Assembly: GCA_025200525.1 (NCBI GenBank)
Contig: CM045758.1
Location: 59,553,649 to 59,617,648 of the forward strand
Source: Camellia lanceoleosa
Lineage: Eukaryota > Streptophyta > Magnoliopsida > Ericales > Theaceae
Length of the DNA stretch: 64,000 nucleotides
Direction of reading: 5' to 3'
The stretch's first letter is position 1; the number at the start of each line of letters is the position of its first letter. Positions 46,802-59,391 of this stretch are shown here, piece by piece. Made by a program: the position numbers and the translations under genes. Under the pieces are notes generated by a model that was not told where the DNA came from, did no database searches, and was given only the letters and a program-made list of their open reading frames with translations.

Positions 46802-49800
46802 ATGGCACACAACAAAGACTTGCCTCAGTCTGCCGCCAATGGACAAACTTCGGAGGGGAATAAGAGGCGTGAGGATTTGCCTTTTGTTCCGCCCATGGCA
46901 GACTTAGACCTTCAGCGACGGAACCCTCATAGGGGTACACAGGAAAAACGAGGATTGAGTTCTAGTCGCTCTCAAAGCTTAGATGGACAAAGGTGGAGGA
47001 TGGATGCCTAGGATCTGGAGGATCACATAAAGGAGCAAAATGAATTAATTAAGAGAATGTCGGCTGACATGGAAGCCATGAAACGCCAAATAAAGGGCAA
47101 AAGCGTGGCAGAGGTGGAAATCCAAGAAGGCAGAACGCGTTCTCGCTGCTCAGGACATCAGAATATGCAAGCCACACCTATACATTCTGAGAGAGGAAAC
47201 CTCTAGACAGGCGATACACTTTTAAGAACCTCCAAGACTCGTTAATCCAAGTCTAAGAGAATGTCACGTCCCGGATTTAAGAGGTCTGGCCCATATAAGT
47301 AAACCACCCAACGATAGACAATAGCTAACAACACTCATGCAAATATATATAATATAGGCACATAGTACATGTGTTATTCCAATTTTATACATTCTTAGAT
47401 ACAACATCTAAGTCAAATGGATGTGCTGTAACAAAAATATACAAACATGTTATAAATCAAATTAAAATGCCCAAAGGCTTACATCATATACAAAGAGTGT
47501 AACCCTTACAAGAATGGCACATGGCCAACAAATACATATATGGCCTTTGGCCGACAAGTAAAGGAACTACCCCACATGGTTCTAAACACAACTTCAACAT
47601 CTCAGTCCACATCCGCATAAGCATCCCTGAAATACATTTTCAGCCACGTAGGGTGAGCATAAAGCCCAGTAGGAAATATTTCAAAAACTAAATACGCCTC
47701 ACCAATGTAAATGATCATGAATGCAATACATACATAATATGCTCAATGCATTCTCAAATCCACTTTGTTTCTCAATATAAACCCTTTCTTTCTAGTCTTC
47801 CAAACCTTTCATTTATTCAAAATGTTTTCCAAATTCAATACATTAGTTTGATATAAAAATTCATTTCCACAAGTCAATCCAAGTATCTCAATATCGACTA
47901 GCAATTTCATTGCCAATTCCAATACGAATACATCTTTAACCAACAACAAATACATTGCTAAAATTGTTTCAAAATCATTTCTTTCCAAAACCAAAATGAT
48001 AATAAATAAAATGGGTAAATCTCCAAAACCAATACGACCTTTCACGGAAATTTCGTCCGTGGGAAACCATCAAACATGACCCATGTAAACGTAGACTATA
48101 CAAGTACTACCATTGCCATTTTATGGAAATTTCATCCGCGGGATCGGCACCCATATATACGCGCGTTTTACAAGACTTTCACCTTGAACACACAAGCTAA
48201 CTTAATTCAATGGAGTCCATCCCCTTTCTCCTCCCAAACATCATATATATACAATGTATTAAAACACAATCATATTCAATGACAATCGATAAGAGATTAG
48301 TTTCAATTCACCTAATCTGCACACATTGTTCTACAACAACCACTTCTCAGATTTACCATTTTATTTACTCTTTCCAAATAGCACAATACATGCGATCCAA
48401 AATATGATTTTCCAAATGAAACAAATGCCTTAAAACATAACACAATAATTTCCGAAATCTCTTTCCAAAACATACAGTTTAAATCCTCAAAACCCCTTGC
48501 ATGCTCCATGATGTGCATGATTTATAAATAGTCCAGTTTGTCCAGTCCACATGTAATTTCTACAACAATCATAGATATCCTCCACCAATAGCCCAAAACA
48601 AATAAATAAATTCCATTAAAGACACACTTTTCCAAAATCTCAAATGGGAATAATAATACATATCTAACTCCACCATCATCCTTAATCATCATTTCAATTT
48701 CACATTTCTGAACATTTATTCTATTTCCTCTTTACAATCTCAAAAATTACATTTTAGGGTATAACTCTCTTCCTCTTTGAAAATTCATTTCAATGCAAGA
48801 AATAGCTCATTTCAACATATATTAACTTCAATTTCATAATCACAACATTTTTCAAGAAAACATTTGAAAACCCCTCATTGGCATTTTGATTTAATAACCC
48901 AACAATTTCCCAAAAGATCAACATTTTAGGGTTTCTCCAAATTAGGGCTTTTTATATTTAAAAACTCATATACATTCTTTGTAAGTGGAAAATCGACTTT
49001 TGTAACTAAATCATAGCTCAATAATCCCATTTGGAACAAACCTTAACTTACAAACAAATTATCAAAAATCAATCCAAGAACAATGGGATCCATATATTTA
49101 AAATACACCACACATATACTACAGAACTCATATTGAGTTTAAGAAATAGACCATACCTCTTGAAGCAAGAAGGAAACAAGTCGGAAAAGTCATCGGCAAC
49201 GAAACAACAATCCGTTAAGATTAAATGGAAGCCCTCGTCGTGCCCTATGTTTTGGTATATGAAACTAGGGGTCAAAGATGTATAGAAATAGATGAAATCA
49301 AGCCTATAATGCTTAAGAAACCAAAAATGGCAGAAGAAGAGAGAAAGGGAAGTGAGAAATGAAGAGATTTGATCCAAAAAGTGGTTTTTAAAGATCTGAT
49401 TCTGCATCACACGCTCGAGCGTCGAAAGTTGCGCTCGAGTGCACTATGCTCACAACACAGATTTGCAAATTTCAAATAGGTATATCTCTCGTCCGGACTC
49501 TGTTGAGGGTCGTTCTTGTGTCCAAATTAAAGCTCCGGAAGTAAGCTTTCTAATGGTTCTAGCCTTACATCATGATTCAAAGTGTAGAGAGAGAAAATGA
49601 TAAAAGAGTGAAGACAACTTAATAACAACTATTCTAATTTGGAGTTTTTGAGTCAATCTCACCCAACCAATATGGCAACACCTCAACTAAGGCTCAAATA
49701 TCAACTAAGAAGATCCAAAATCAACATAATCAAAGAGTGAAATATAATTTCATTATAACATGAAGTATATAGTGTTACAGAGAACGAGGACTGAAAAGTC

Positions 49801-51175
49801 TTACACAGAGGGAAGTAGTTATTGACCCTCATATACTCACCAAACCACCTCTCGGCACACCAAGCTACCCAGGTCGGTGGATTTGCGATCAATTTTAGAG
49901 AAACGGGCACAAGGAAGAGAAGACGCCTAGGCCCATGACGCTTAAAGGATCTCAGCTCTATAGCATTTGGCACCTAGGACGTACGAAAGCGTCGAGGTTA
50001 GGATGCTAGTATCGTGCCTTGCCTATAAACCAGCCGATAAGGAATTGACAAGGTTGTAGAGCTCGTCGTTCGTTCCGGCGATAAAGAACACACCACTGCC
50101 CTTAGGCTTCAACCAATCTAAGTTCACGATCTACGGCGGGAAGTCAGATCCTTACATGTATTTAAGCTACTTTCGCCAAGTTATGGCCATACACTAGCGA
50201 AACGAGACTCTAATGTGCATCATATTTCTATCTAGCCTTGGAGATTTGGGCTTAACTTGGTTTGAAAAGTTTCCAGAATACAGCATTGCCTCCTAGGCAC
50301 AACTTGCAGAGGCATTTGTTACCAAGTTCAAGACAAACACCAAGATGCCAGTTAAAATAGATCATTTCCTCACCATCAACATGGGCGAGAAAGAAACATT
50401 GAAGTCTTACAACAACAGATATTGGGAGAGTTTCAACCAGATAGGTGATTGCCCCACTAACCTAACTATCGTGCAGTACAAGCGGGGTTTGCCAGTGGGC
50501 TATAAGTTAAGATATTCAATAACAATGACGCCACCCCTCACGATAGAAGCCCTAATGGAGAGAGTGCACCAGCACATCAAGGTAGATGAAGATGGCGCTT
50601 GCGCCAAAGTAAAGTTTGGCACAACAGTGATGTCGAACAAGAAACCTGCAGGAAAGGTTAATATGATTGGAAAGAAGGGCTAACCTAACAACAACAATCA
50701 TGGTGCACCGCCCAATGATGAAGACGCCAAGGCAAGGAGGTTGATGGTCCACACTACCATTATGACTGTTTTCAAGAAGCCCATCTAGTGAACTCTTAGT
50801 GAAATACACAATGAACCCTTCGTTCGGCGACCTGCCAAGTTGGAAGAAGCATAGAGGCGCTATGACGAGAGGTATAGGTTCATCTTTCATAATGAAGTAG
50901 GGCACCAAATCAAAGATTATACGTCTTTAAGGCAACATTTGAAAGAATTAGTGGCAGCTGGCCACTTAGATTGATACATTGAAGGGAAAGTTCGGTCTAC
51001 CCCTCAAGATCGCAATGCGGCAAACGGGATGTTGGCAGATGGTCTGCCTCAAGGCGTGATCAATGTGATTCATAGGATCATAGAACCTAAGCGAGTTTGT
51101 GAGCTCAAAGGAGTGATCAAAAAAGTGGAACACATGAGGAAAGTACTGAGTGTTCAACCGATCATAAAGAAAGGG
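46802..51175 (+). pseudogene. Tat Gag, split by a solo LTR
   Basis: The frame opens at ATG 46802 (MAHNKDLPQSAANG, with DLPFVPPMADLDLQ) and meets a stop at 47009. It is interrupted by the LTR at 47262-49779. Gag resumes by about 50085, with recognisable KSDPYMYLSYFRQ, SSLGDLGLTWFEKFPEY-like and MGEKETLKSYNNRYW segments (50345-50683), the last being the conserved Tat capsid region. TAG and TAA codons recur, and the C-terminal part to about 51175 is poorly preserved. Gag forms the virus-like particle; this copy cannot. Confidence 0.75.
47262..49779 (-). mobile_element. Probable solo LTR (2518 bp) inside Tat gag
   Basis: Begins TGTCACGTCCCGG and ends AGTGTTACA, a TG...CA structure flanked by a perfect 5-bp duplication GAGAA (47257-47261 and 49780-49784). 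It holds no coding domain and no internal LTR-LTR repeat, so a solo LTR from recombination is the simplest reading. Long LTRs with a GGGACGTGACA-type end fit chromovirus (Tekay-like) gypsy elements. The strand is inferred from that end only. Inside, CACGGAAATTTCGTCCGTGG and ATGGAAATTTCATCCGCGGG (48036-48145) form an imperfect local repeat. Confidence 0.78.
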
Positions 51176-54100
51176 AAGACAGAAGCAAATAACGTTATTA
51201 CTTTCTTTGACAGAGACTTAGTAAGGTTCCAAAGTCCTCACAACAACGCGCTAGTTGTTACTTTGCGCATCAAAAACTTTGATATTAAGAGGATCTTGAT
51301 AGATTAAGGAAGCTCGTACGAGATAACATACTATGAGACCTTTAAACAATTAAAATTGGAGGATAAAGACTTGACACCAGTGACTTCTCCATTGGTCGGC
51401 TTTAACTAGATGCCAGAGTGGCCAGTTGGCAAGATAATTTTGCTGGTCAAAACTAGATCGATGACAAAACAAGTGGAGTTCTGGGTGTTGAAAGTTCTCT
51501 TCACTTACAACATCATTTTGGGAAAAGCATGGTTGTACACCATACGAGCTATAGCATTGATGCACTTCCCAAACGAAGCTAGAGTAATTGAAGAAGTCCT
51601 GGGAGACCAAATCATGACCAAGCAATGCTTCGTGACCATGAACGATAGCCGAGCTACCAAAGGATTCATACAGATAATAGAAAAATCGGAGAGCAAAGAG
51701 ATGTTCGCAAACGTCGGTAAGGCAGCCGAACAGAAAGCGGTGGAAGATCTGGTGGAAAAATCGATGAGAACAACCCAGAGAAAGTTCATCTTTGTCCAGC
51801 ACTAAGAGAAAATAGATCATGGAATTTTTGATCTCTAATATTGAAGTGTTTACTTGGACGCCGTACGACATACCTTGCATTGACTCGAACTTCATATGCT
51901 ATCAACTTAATGTCAATCCTACCGCCAGACCAATTATACAACGAACTCGCAAGTCAGCATTACATTACGCCGAGATAGTGGCTGAAGAAATGGAAAACCT
52001 GCTAGAAGTAGAGGCAATCAGAGAAGCTCATTATCTTAAGTGGATTTCCAACACAGTGGTAGTGCCCAAGAAAAATGGCAAATGACGCATTTGTGTAGAC
52101 TACAAAACAATCAACAAAGCATGCCCAAAAGATGGCTTTCCTCTACCAAGGATAGACCAACTGGTGGACCTAACTGCATACCACAACCGACTTAGCTTTC
52201 TTGATGTGTATCGTGGATACCATCAAATTGTTATATATGAACTAGATCAGGAGGTCACATCTTTCATAACTCCAAAGGGGTTGTACTGTTACAAGGTCAT
52301 GCTCTTTGGTTTAAAAAATACAAGGGCAACGTTTCAGCAAATGGCCACCAAAATGTTCAAACCATTGTTAAGCAAAACAATAGAGGCTTACATTGACGAC
52401 ATGGTAGTCAAAAGTAAGAATGAAGTAGACCATCTCAACGACCTAACTGAGATGTTTCAAATTTTGAAGACCCACAAGCTGCGACTAAACGCTACCAAGT
52501 GTGCATTTGACATGGGGTCAGGCAAGTTCCTTAGCTTTTTAGTGACCAACTGCAGTATAGAAGCAGATCTTTACAAAATTAAGGTTGTTCAAGAGCTCAA
52601 AAGGCCTAACACGATCAAGGAATTGCAGCACTTGACAAGCCTAGTTGTCACACTAAATCGATTCATAAGTCGATCGTCAGGCAGATGTCGACCATTCTTC
52701 CGGGCGCTAAAAGCAAAATTTGAGTGGGATAAAGACTGTGATCGAGCTCTAGAGAGGTTAAAGGCATACTCGACCTCTCTGCCATTGTTAGCGACCTTGT
52801 GCCTGGAGAGGAACTTTACCTATACTTAGTGGTTTCCCATCATATAGTAGCACAGTGTTGGTGCGCGCAAAAGGAGTACTGTAAGAACCTAAATTTTTTG
52901 ACAACTAATTAGTTTGTTAATCATAATATTAAGTTAATTCATAGTGATTATTAAATTATTATGTTAATAGCATCATGATTACTACCAATTTAAAATTCCT
53001 TTAAATAAAATTATTTATTTTTTTGTGATTAAATTTTTATATCTAAACACAATTGTGGACACTAAATGAGTTAAATAAATAATAATCAAGTTGGTTAGAG
53101 GATAGAAGGGAGAGAAAAAAAAAAAACATCTAGTGACTAGGATATATATACATTGATTTTCATTTTGAACACAAAAAAAAAAAAATAGAAGTCAGATTTG
53201 TTGTTTTGGGCAGAACATTTCGGCTGCCCTTCTTCCCAATAAAGCTGCCGTCAAGGCATGCCATGGCATGCAAACATACTCTAAGTCTATTCTTGTAGAT
53301 GATAGTTCCCAAGCCAAGAAAAAAGTAATAAAATAAAAAATAAAATAAAATGAAAATAAAGATTGCCTCCAAGCTCCAATATATAGTGCACTATTCACCC
53401 CTTTTCATTTCTACGGCCGAGGAAAAGAAAAGGAGAGGAAGAGTAGAAAAGAAAAGAAAAGAGAGGAAGAAGAAAGGGTCCTTGGTGTTTACCAATTCAA
53501 AACAAGTTTTGAGAATTGTTTGTAAAAGCTCTTGAGGGAGGAATACTCAACCTCTATTCTCCTTTAGATATTTTTCTTAACTGAATCTACATATTAAAAA
53601 TATGTAAGAGTATGCATTGTTAATACACAATAGCTCAATGCATGTTTACATTTTGATAGAATGATAATCTTATGATTATATGATTTCTATCCTTCTTACA
53701 AGCATGGATTAGAGGGTTTAGCTACTGATTTTTCTTCTTATGTGTTCAAATATTCTCCATTGTTTGAAATATCTTGCATGTTTATGAATTTGTATTCACT
53801 CTTCATAAATATTATTTTCATCTATTCCCTGTTCCCACTAATGAAAGCAAATATGAAGGATTAGAGTTTCACATGGGAATAGTAGCAAGAAATAATTTTT
53901 ATAGTTTTGCGTATGATTCGCGGTGAATACAAAGTGTATTTTTCACAAAATAATGAACTTCCAGCAAAACAGATTTTTAATCCATTTTGAATAAACCCAA
54001 ACAAACTCATGAGAACACTTTCATAAAATCTGAAACTACTGGAGTTAGTTTAACATGTTTTCATGGTGCTAAAATATTGAAAAAATTATTTGACAATGTT

Positions 54101-57100
54101 TCGTGGTCAAAACATATTTTTAACTTCATTGCTGTCTAGAGGCAGCAACAATGCTGACTTTAACAGGTCACCGTTTATTCTATAGAATGAGTTTTCAAGT
54201 GATTCAAATTGGGAAAGTTATATTTTTAAGTTACCTTTCAAATTCAAAATGTGACAGAATCTGTCCAGTTTTCTTAGAAAAATTATTTGACCATCTTCCA
54301 TTGGGTTTCAGTCTTCAAACTCTTCTAAAAATATGTTCTAAACTCAAATATCTAGCAAGCCGTTCTGACCATACCTCTTTTTGATACTGTTTGAGGCCCC
54401 TTTTTATTTTTCAAACACAGATCACCTGTGCTGGAAGTTAATGTAACTCACTGTCTCAGAAAAACCAGTTTTCTTCAAATTTTATTTCTCCATTTTAAAA
54501 TTGTTTTTAGCCCTGGTATTCTTCTCGAAATATTTTACTAACTCGATGAACTAGCACCAGTTAAAATATTATAATGGTTGAACTTCATTTGGTATGGGTT
54601 TCATATTTTTTTTGTCTGACCATACAGTACTGAAAGAATAAGTGTATGAATTCTTAAGAAATTTTGTGATGATTCCTAAGACATTCTATCATATTTATTT
54701 TGGTTGCCATACATGATTGTGTTGTGGTATATAAACATTATGTCACTATGGTTTTCAAACTAATACTTGAACATGGATCAAAATGTGAATTCGACGAAGT
54801 AAAGAAATACAAAATTGAACCAATGATACATTAAAATTTAAAAGTAATGGGGTGAGCCTGATTTAGAATCTTGCGTAAGTGAGTTGCGAACCCTAATATG
54901 GCACAGGAAGGTATTTCGGCTCTTATTGGTGTAGGCAATATAAGGTTGGTGGTGCGGGCGTCACAACATTGACCGTTCCCTTAGGGCAAACCGTGATATC
55001 ATGACTCGGGTACGTAACCCTGGTGCGTGGGCATCATTGGTAGTTACAGCAAGTAATATTTGAATATTTGATCAAGGGGGAGTCAGAATTGCCCGTAGCC
55101 ATTGTTTAGCAGTTGAATGGAAATAGTGCTCCTCAGGGAGTTACTTAAACTTATCTGATAAACTAAATCTATGTGAATTTAAAGGAAAAGTTGGTATTTT
55201 TTCTTATGATGAAATACTGCTTCCGCTTGCCATTGTTCTTATTATCTATTGTTATTACTTCAACTGATAGCATTCATGTTATGCTTATTAAATGTTGCTT
55301 GTTATTTTGTTACTACACAGTATTCATTAATTATGAGTATTATTATCGAGGTGGGTATTTTTAGGTTGTATTATCTTATTGAGCTCGTCACTCATTGGCA
55401 TTCGCATTGCCTTAGCGTTTTATGCCAGGTACTGAAGAAACCGAAGGGAACACTGAGGCCTTGTAAGGCGACATTCAGCCTTGGTTAGCTTGAAGAGTGC
55501 CCAAGTTTCATGAACTAATTTCTAAATTTTCTAGTTTTTCTCTAGTTTTCTTTCTATATTTGTGTTTTTTTTTTTATGTACTAAGATTAAGTTGTAATTT
55601 AAGAACTTTTAGTTTCTGTGTTGTAAATCAAAATGGATGATGGTAAATTTGCTAGCAACATTGATGAGGATTCTTAATTAAGAAAATTGATTTTAAGTTT
55701 TAAACCTTATTATAATGTCCCCAAATTTTGGGGCGTCACAAGTACAACATTTGCCCATTTTTTATGTGAGTAAGACAATGCTGGATACCAAAACAAGGTA
55801 CTTGCCATTAGAAAAGCTTGCTTTAGCTTTAATGATGGCCTTAAGAAAGCTGTCGCACTACTTCCATGCGCACACTGTGGTTGTATTAATGGCATTTCCT
55901 CTAAAAGCCTTACTTGAAAGGGCAGATTTCTTTAGAAGAATACTAAAGTGGGCTATGGAGTTGGGACAGTTCAACATCAAATTCCAACCTAGAACGGCGA
56001 TAAAGGCCCAAGCTTTGGCAGACTTTATGGCAGAATTTGCTCCAGGAAGTCACTCTATTTGTCCGGTCGACTTGACAAAAGAAACTGAAAAAGAGAGAAG
56101 TGCTGCGGGAATAGTGCACCCCTCGCAGCGAGTTAATCAACCGTGCAATGTATCAGTAAGCCTAACAATGGCTACATCGTTAATTGAGGCCAACAACGCA
56201 TTGTCAGAGGGAGAAGGAGCAAGCTGCGCAACTACAGGCTCAATTTGTGAGGACATGCCTGAAAGGGAAATGGTAAGGTGACTGAGTAATGAGGTTAACG
56301 TCCAAACGGCGGACAAAGACTTGAAAGAAATCATTGACATCCTAGACCCTAAAACATCTTCAGACCCATCCACATGCTGGAAGTTATTTGTGCGAGAGAT
56401 GTGGAAGCTCTTTGTGGATGACGTGTCCAACAAACATGGCGTTAGACTTAGGATAGTCCTCATCTCGCCAGATGGATTGACCGTCGAATAGGAAATCACA
56501 CATGGATTTCCAGCATCCAATAATGAAGCAGAGGACGAAGCACTGTTAGCCGGTTTAAAGTTAGCCTACCGGATGAAGGTCATTGAAATAATGGTGTACA
56601 GCGACTCCCAATTGGTTGTCAACCAAATATCTGGCGACTATGAAGCAAATGATGACGGAATGGCCAAGTATTAACAGCTGGTCAAAAATGAGATCATGAA
56701 ATTCGAAGTCGTAAAGATAGAACAAATCGCTGAGAGAAAAATCATAAGGCAGACGAATTAGCCGGTTTTACGTTGATGGCAGGCACTTCTATCCCATATC
56801 CTTGGCTAATTGACTTCCTTCCAAGACTGAGCATCGCGGAACCTAAAACAGCCAAGGTATTCTGCACTAAGCTAGGTCCCTTTTGGATGGATGCCATCAT
56901 CACCTTCTTGAAAGATAAGATTCTACCAGAGGACAAGAAGGATGCAAACAAGATTCGAGTGAAGTTGCAATGATTTTGGCTTTCTTCATCTCTAGCGCTA
57001 TACAAAAAGTCCTTCACTGGACCATACTTGAAGTGTGTCCATCTTAGAAAGGTCGATACCTGTCTGTTCGAAATTCACGAATGCATTTACGGAAGCCATT

Positions 57101-58121
57101 AGATGGGGAGATCTTTGGCCTACCAAGCTATCTCGCAAGGATATTGGTGGTCATACATGCAAGCAGACGCCGAGAAATATGTCTAAAAATGCAAAAAGTA
57201 CTAAAAGTTTGCGCATCAAATCCATCAGCTAGCCAAAGAGCTCTTACCTCTAACCAGCCCTTAGCCTTTTATAGTGTGGGGCTTAGACATAGTGGGACCA
57301 CTCCCAACCTCGTCGGGTAGCAGAAAGTTCTTCATCGCAACAACAGACTACTTCACAAAATGGGTGGAGACAAAGACACTCATATCCATCAAAGAGAAAG
57401 ACATAAGAAGTTTGTCTGGAAGAACATCATAACCTAGTTCAGAATTCCTGAGGCCTTGATATCAGACAATGGCACTCAGTTCGACGGACGACTCTTCAGA
57501 GGCTTTTGTGTAGAGCACAAAATAGAATTCTACAACTCCACACTGGCTTACCCTCAAGCTAATGGCCAGGCTGAAGCATCAAACAAGGTGATCCTGGATG
57601 GCTTGAAGAAAAGGTTGGAAAAGGCAAAAGGAAAGTTGGTTGAAGAACTACTCCATGTCTTATGGGCCTACCGGACTACACCAAGGCGGTCAGCTGGAGA
57701 AACGCCCTTTGCCTTGACCTACAGCATGGAAGCAGTAATCCCTCTGGAAGTCAGCCTCCCCACTATTAAGAGCGAAAATTTTGACCCAAATTTGAATGGT
57801 AAAGTAATTGCCTTGGAATTGGACCTTACTAAAAAACGAAGAGAAAGGGCACTAATCTACTTTACTTCAGGTCAGCAAGAACTGTCCAAAAAATACAACA
57901 AGACGATGCATCCAAGGCAGTTTAAGATTGGAGATTGGGTACTGCACAAAGTAATGGGAAATACTTTGGCACTTGGTGATGGCAAATTAGGACCCAACTA
58001 AGAAGGGCCGTACAAAGTGGTCGGGCTAGCAGGCAAAGGAGCTTACTACTTGAAAGACAATAACGGTCGAGCTATCCCAAGGCGATGGAACACAGCCAAT
58101 CTCAAGATATTTTATTTTTAG
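51176..58121 (+). pseudogene. Tat Pol: protease, RT, two RNases H, integrase; split by an LTR
   Basis: Protease: ILID at 51293 then GSSYEI, with a stop between. RT: 51819-52829 with VVPKKNGK, a TGA at 52084 where Trp is usual, [32 protein letters not shown] and YIDDMVVKS near 52393. The classical RNase H begins before the LTR at 52880 and continues after 55745 (YVSKTMLDTKTRYLPLEKL, ALADFMAEFAPG). The second RNase H, 56400-56760, has [24 protein letters not shown] and [11 protein letters not shown]. Integrase: damaged HHCC about 57037-57190, DIVGPLPTSSGS near 57289, SDNGTQFDG near 57465, NGQAEASNK near 57562, then a GDWVL-type C-terminal domain and a stop at 58119. Another TAA lies at 57999. 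Not functional. Confidence 0.88.
52880..55740 (+). mobile_element. Probable solo LTR (2861 bp) inside Tat RNase H
   Basis: Begins TGTAAGAACC and ends GGGGCGTCACA, flanked by a perfect AGTAC duplication (52875-52879 and 55741-55745). No retroelement protein is visible inside. The RNase H sequence continues directly after the right duplication, which confirms the borders. The large LTR with a GGGGCGTCACA end fits a chromovirus-type gypsy LTR. Judged by the GC-rich terminus it lies opposite in orientation to the LTR at 47262-49779. Confidence 0.8.
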
Positions 58122-58290
58122 CTCTTTGTATTCGTAATTTTTTCTAACTTTTTGATTGGTATTTAAAAAAACAAGTAGGCAGTTTTTTCTGAATTTTTTT
58201 TCAATACTTGTATTTATTTTGGTCTATATATAAAAAATCTTTACACAACTGGGGCAAAGTGGATTGGCAGGTTTAACCAACTCTTTCTTG
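58122..58290. other. Tat post-integrase spacer
   Basis: T-rich sequence after the pol stop codon, leading into a tandem array. No gene. Confidence 0.5.
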
Positions 58291-58790
58291 AAATCCTCTG
58301 ACCGAGATGGTTATTTCAGCCAAAATAGGTTGACAAGTTTGACCAACTTTTTGGAAATCTTTGACCGAGATAGTTATCTCGGCCAAAGTAAGTTGACAGG
58401 TTTGACTAACTCTTTCTTCAAATCTTTGATCGAGATGATTATCTCAACCAAAGTAAGTTAACAAGTTTGACCAACTTTTTTGATTCCTTTGACTGAAATG
58501 GTTATCTCGGCCAAAAAAGGTTGGCAGGTTTGACGAATAAATTTTTGAAGTCTTTGGTCGGATAGTTATCTCGACCAAAACAGGTTGGCAGGTTTTTCCA
58601 ACAAATTTTGGAAGTCTTTGGCTAGATAGTTATCTTGGCCAAAGTAGGTTGACAGGTTTGACCAGCAAGTTTTTAAGACTCTTTAACCGATGTGGTTATC
58701 TCTGCAAAAGAAGGTTGGCAAGTATGACCACCAAATCTTTGAAGTTCTTCGATTGAGATGGTTATCTCGGCCAAAGTAAGTTAGCATGAT
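58262..58790. repeat. Tandem array, about 65-bp unit, 8 copies (Tat 3' region)
   Basis: The phrase GGTTATCTCGGCCAAA or variants recurs at about 58308, 58369, 58436, 58500, 58565, 58628, 58694 and 58760, coupled with GGTTGACAGGTTTGACCAAC. Such arrays are frequent between pol and the 3' LTR of Tat elements. Confidence 0.88.
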
Positions 58791-59391
58791 TGACAAAGAC
58801 CGAGTTGGCTAGCTCAATAGAGCATGCAAAGCCCAATAAAGTAAATTGAAGAAAGAATTTTCATTAATATCGAAATTGATTACAAGAGGAGGGTGTAGGT
58901 AACCCGGTTACAAGACAAAAAGCAAAAAAAGGAAACAACTACAAAAACAAAAGATACTAAAGCATGGTTATATCACAGTTACACAAAAAGATCATCCAGC
59001 TCAGCCTCAACACCAGTGCTGACTTCACCACTTGACAGATCAGCTCTAGCACCGTCTTCCAGGGTTAGATCAATGATGCCTTCTTTGATGATCAAGCCTG
59101 TCTCGGTCTGGCTAGGCACTTCTAACTAAGCTGGCAATGAATTTTCATGACCGAGATCGCTAGTTGATAAATGAGGCATCGGGCTATCCTCTTCCTCCTC
59201 CTCCTCCTCCTCCACTTGCAGAAACTTCTGTTGAACGGCACTGGCATATGCCGCCATATAGCTTGGAATGAAGTAAGGATGAGGATTGAGAAAGAACTCA
59301 GAGTGAGGGCATGGCCGGGCTTCTCTACCGCTGCCATCCAATCGTATTTAAAGAAGATATCCTTAGCTGTCTCGCATTGTTGGACGTAAGT

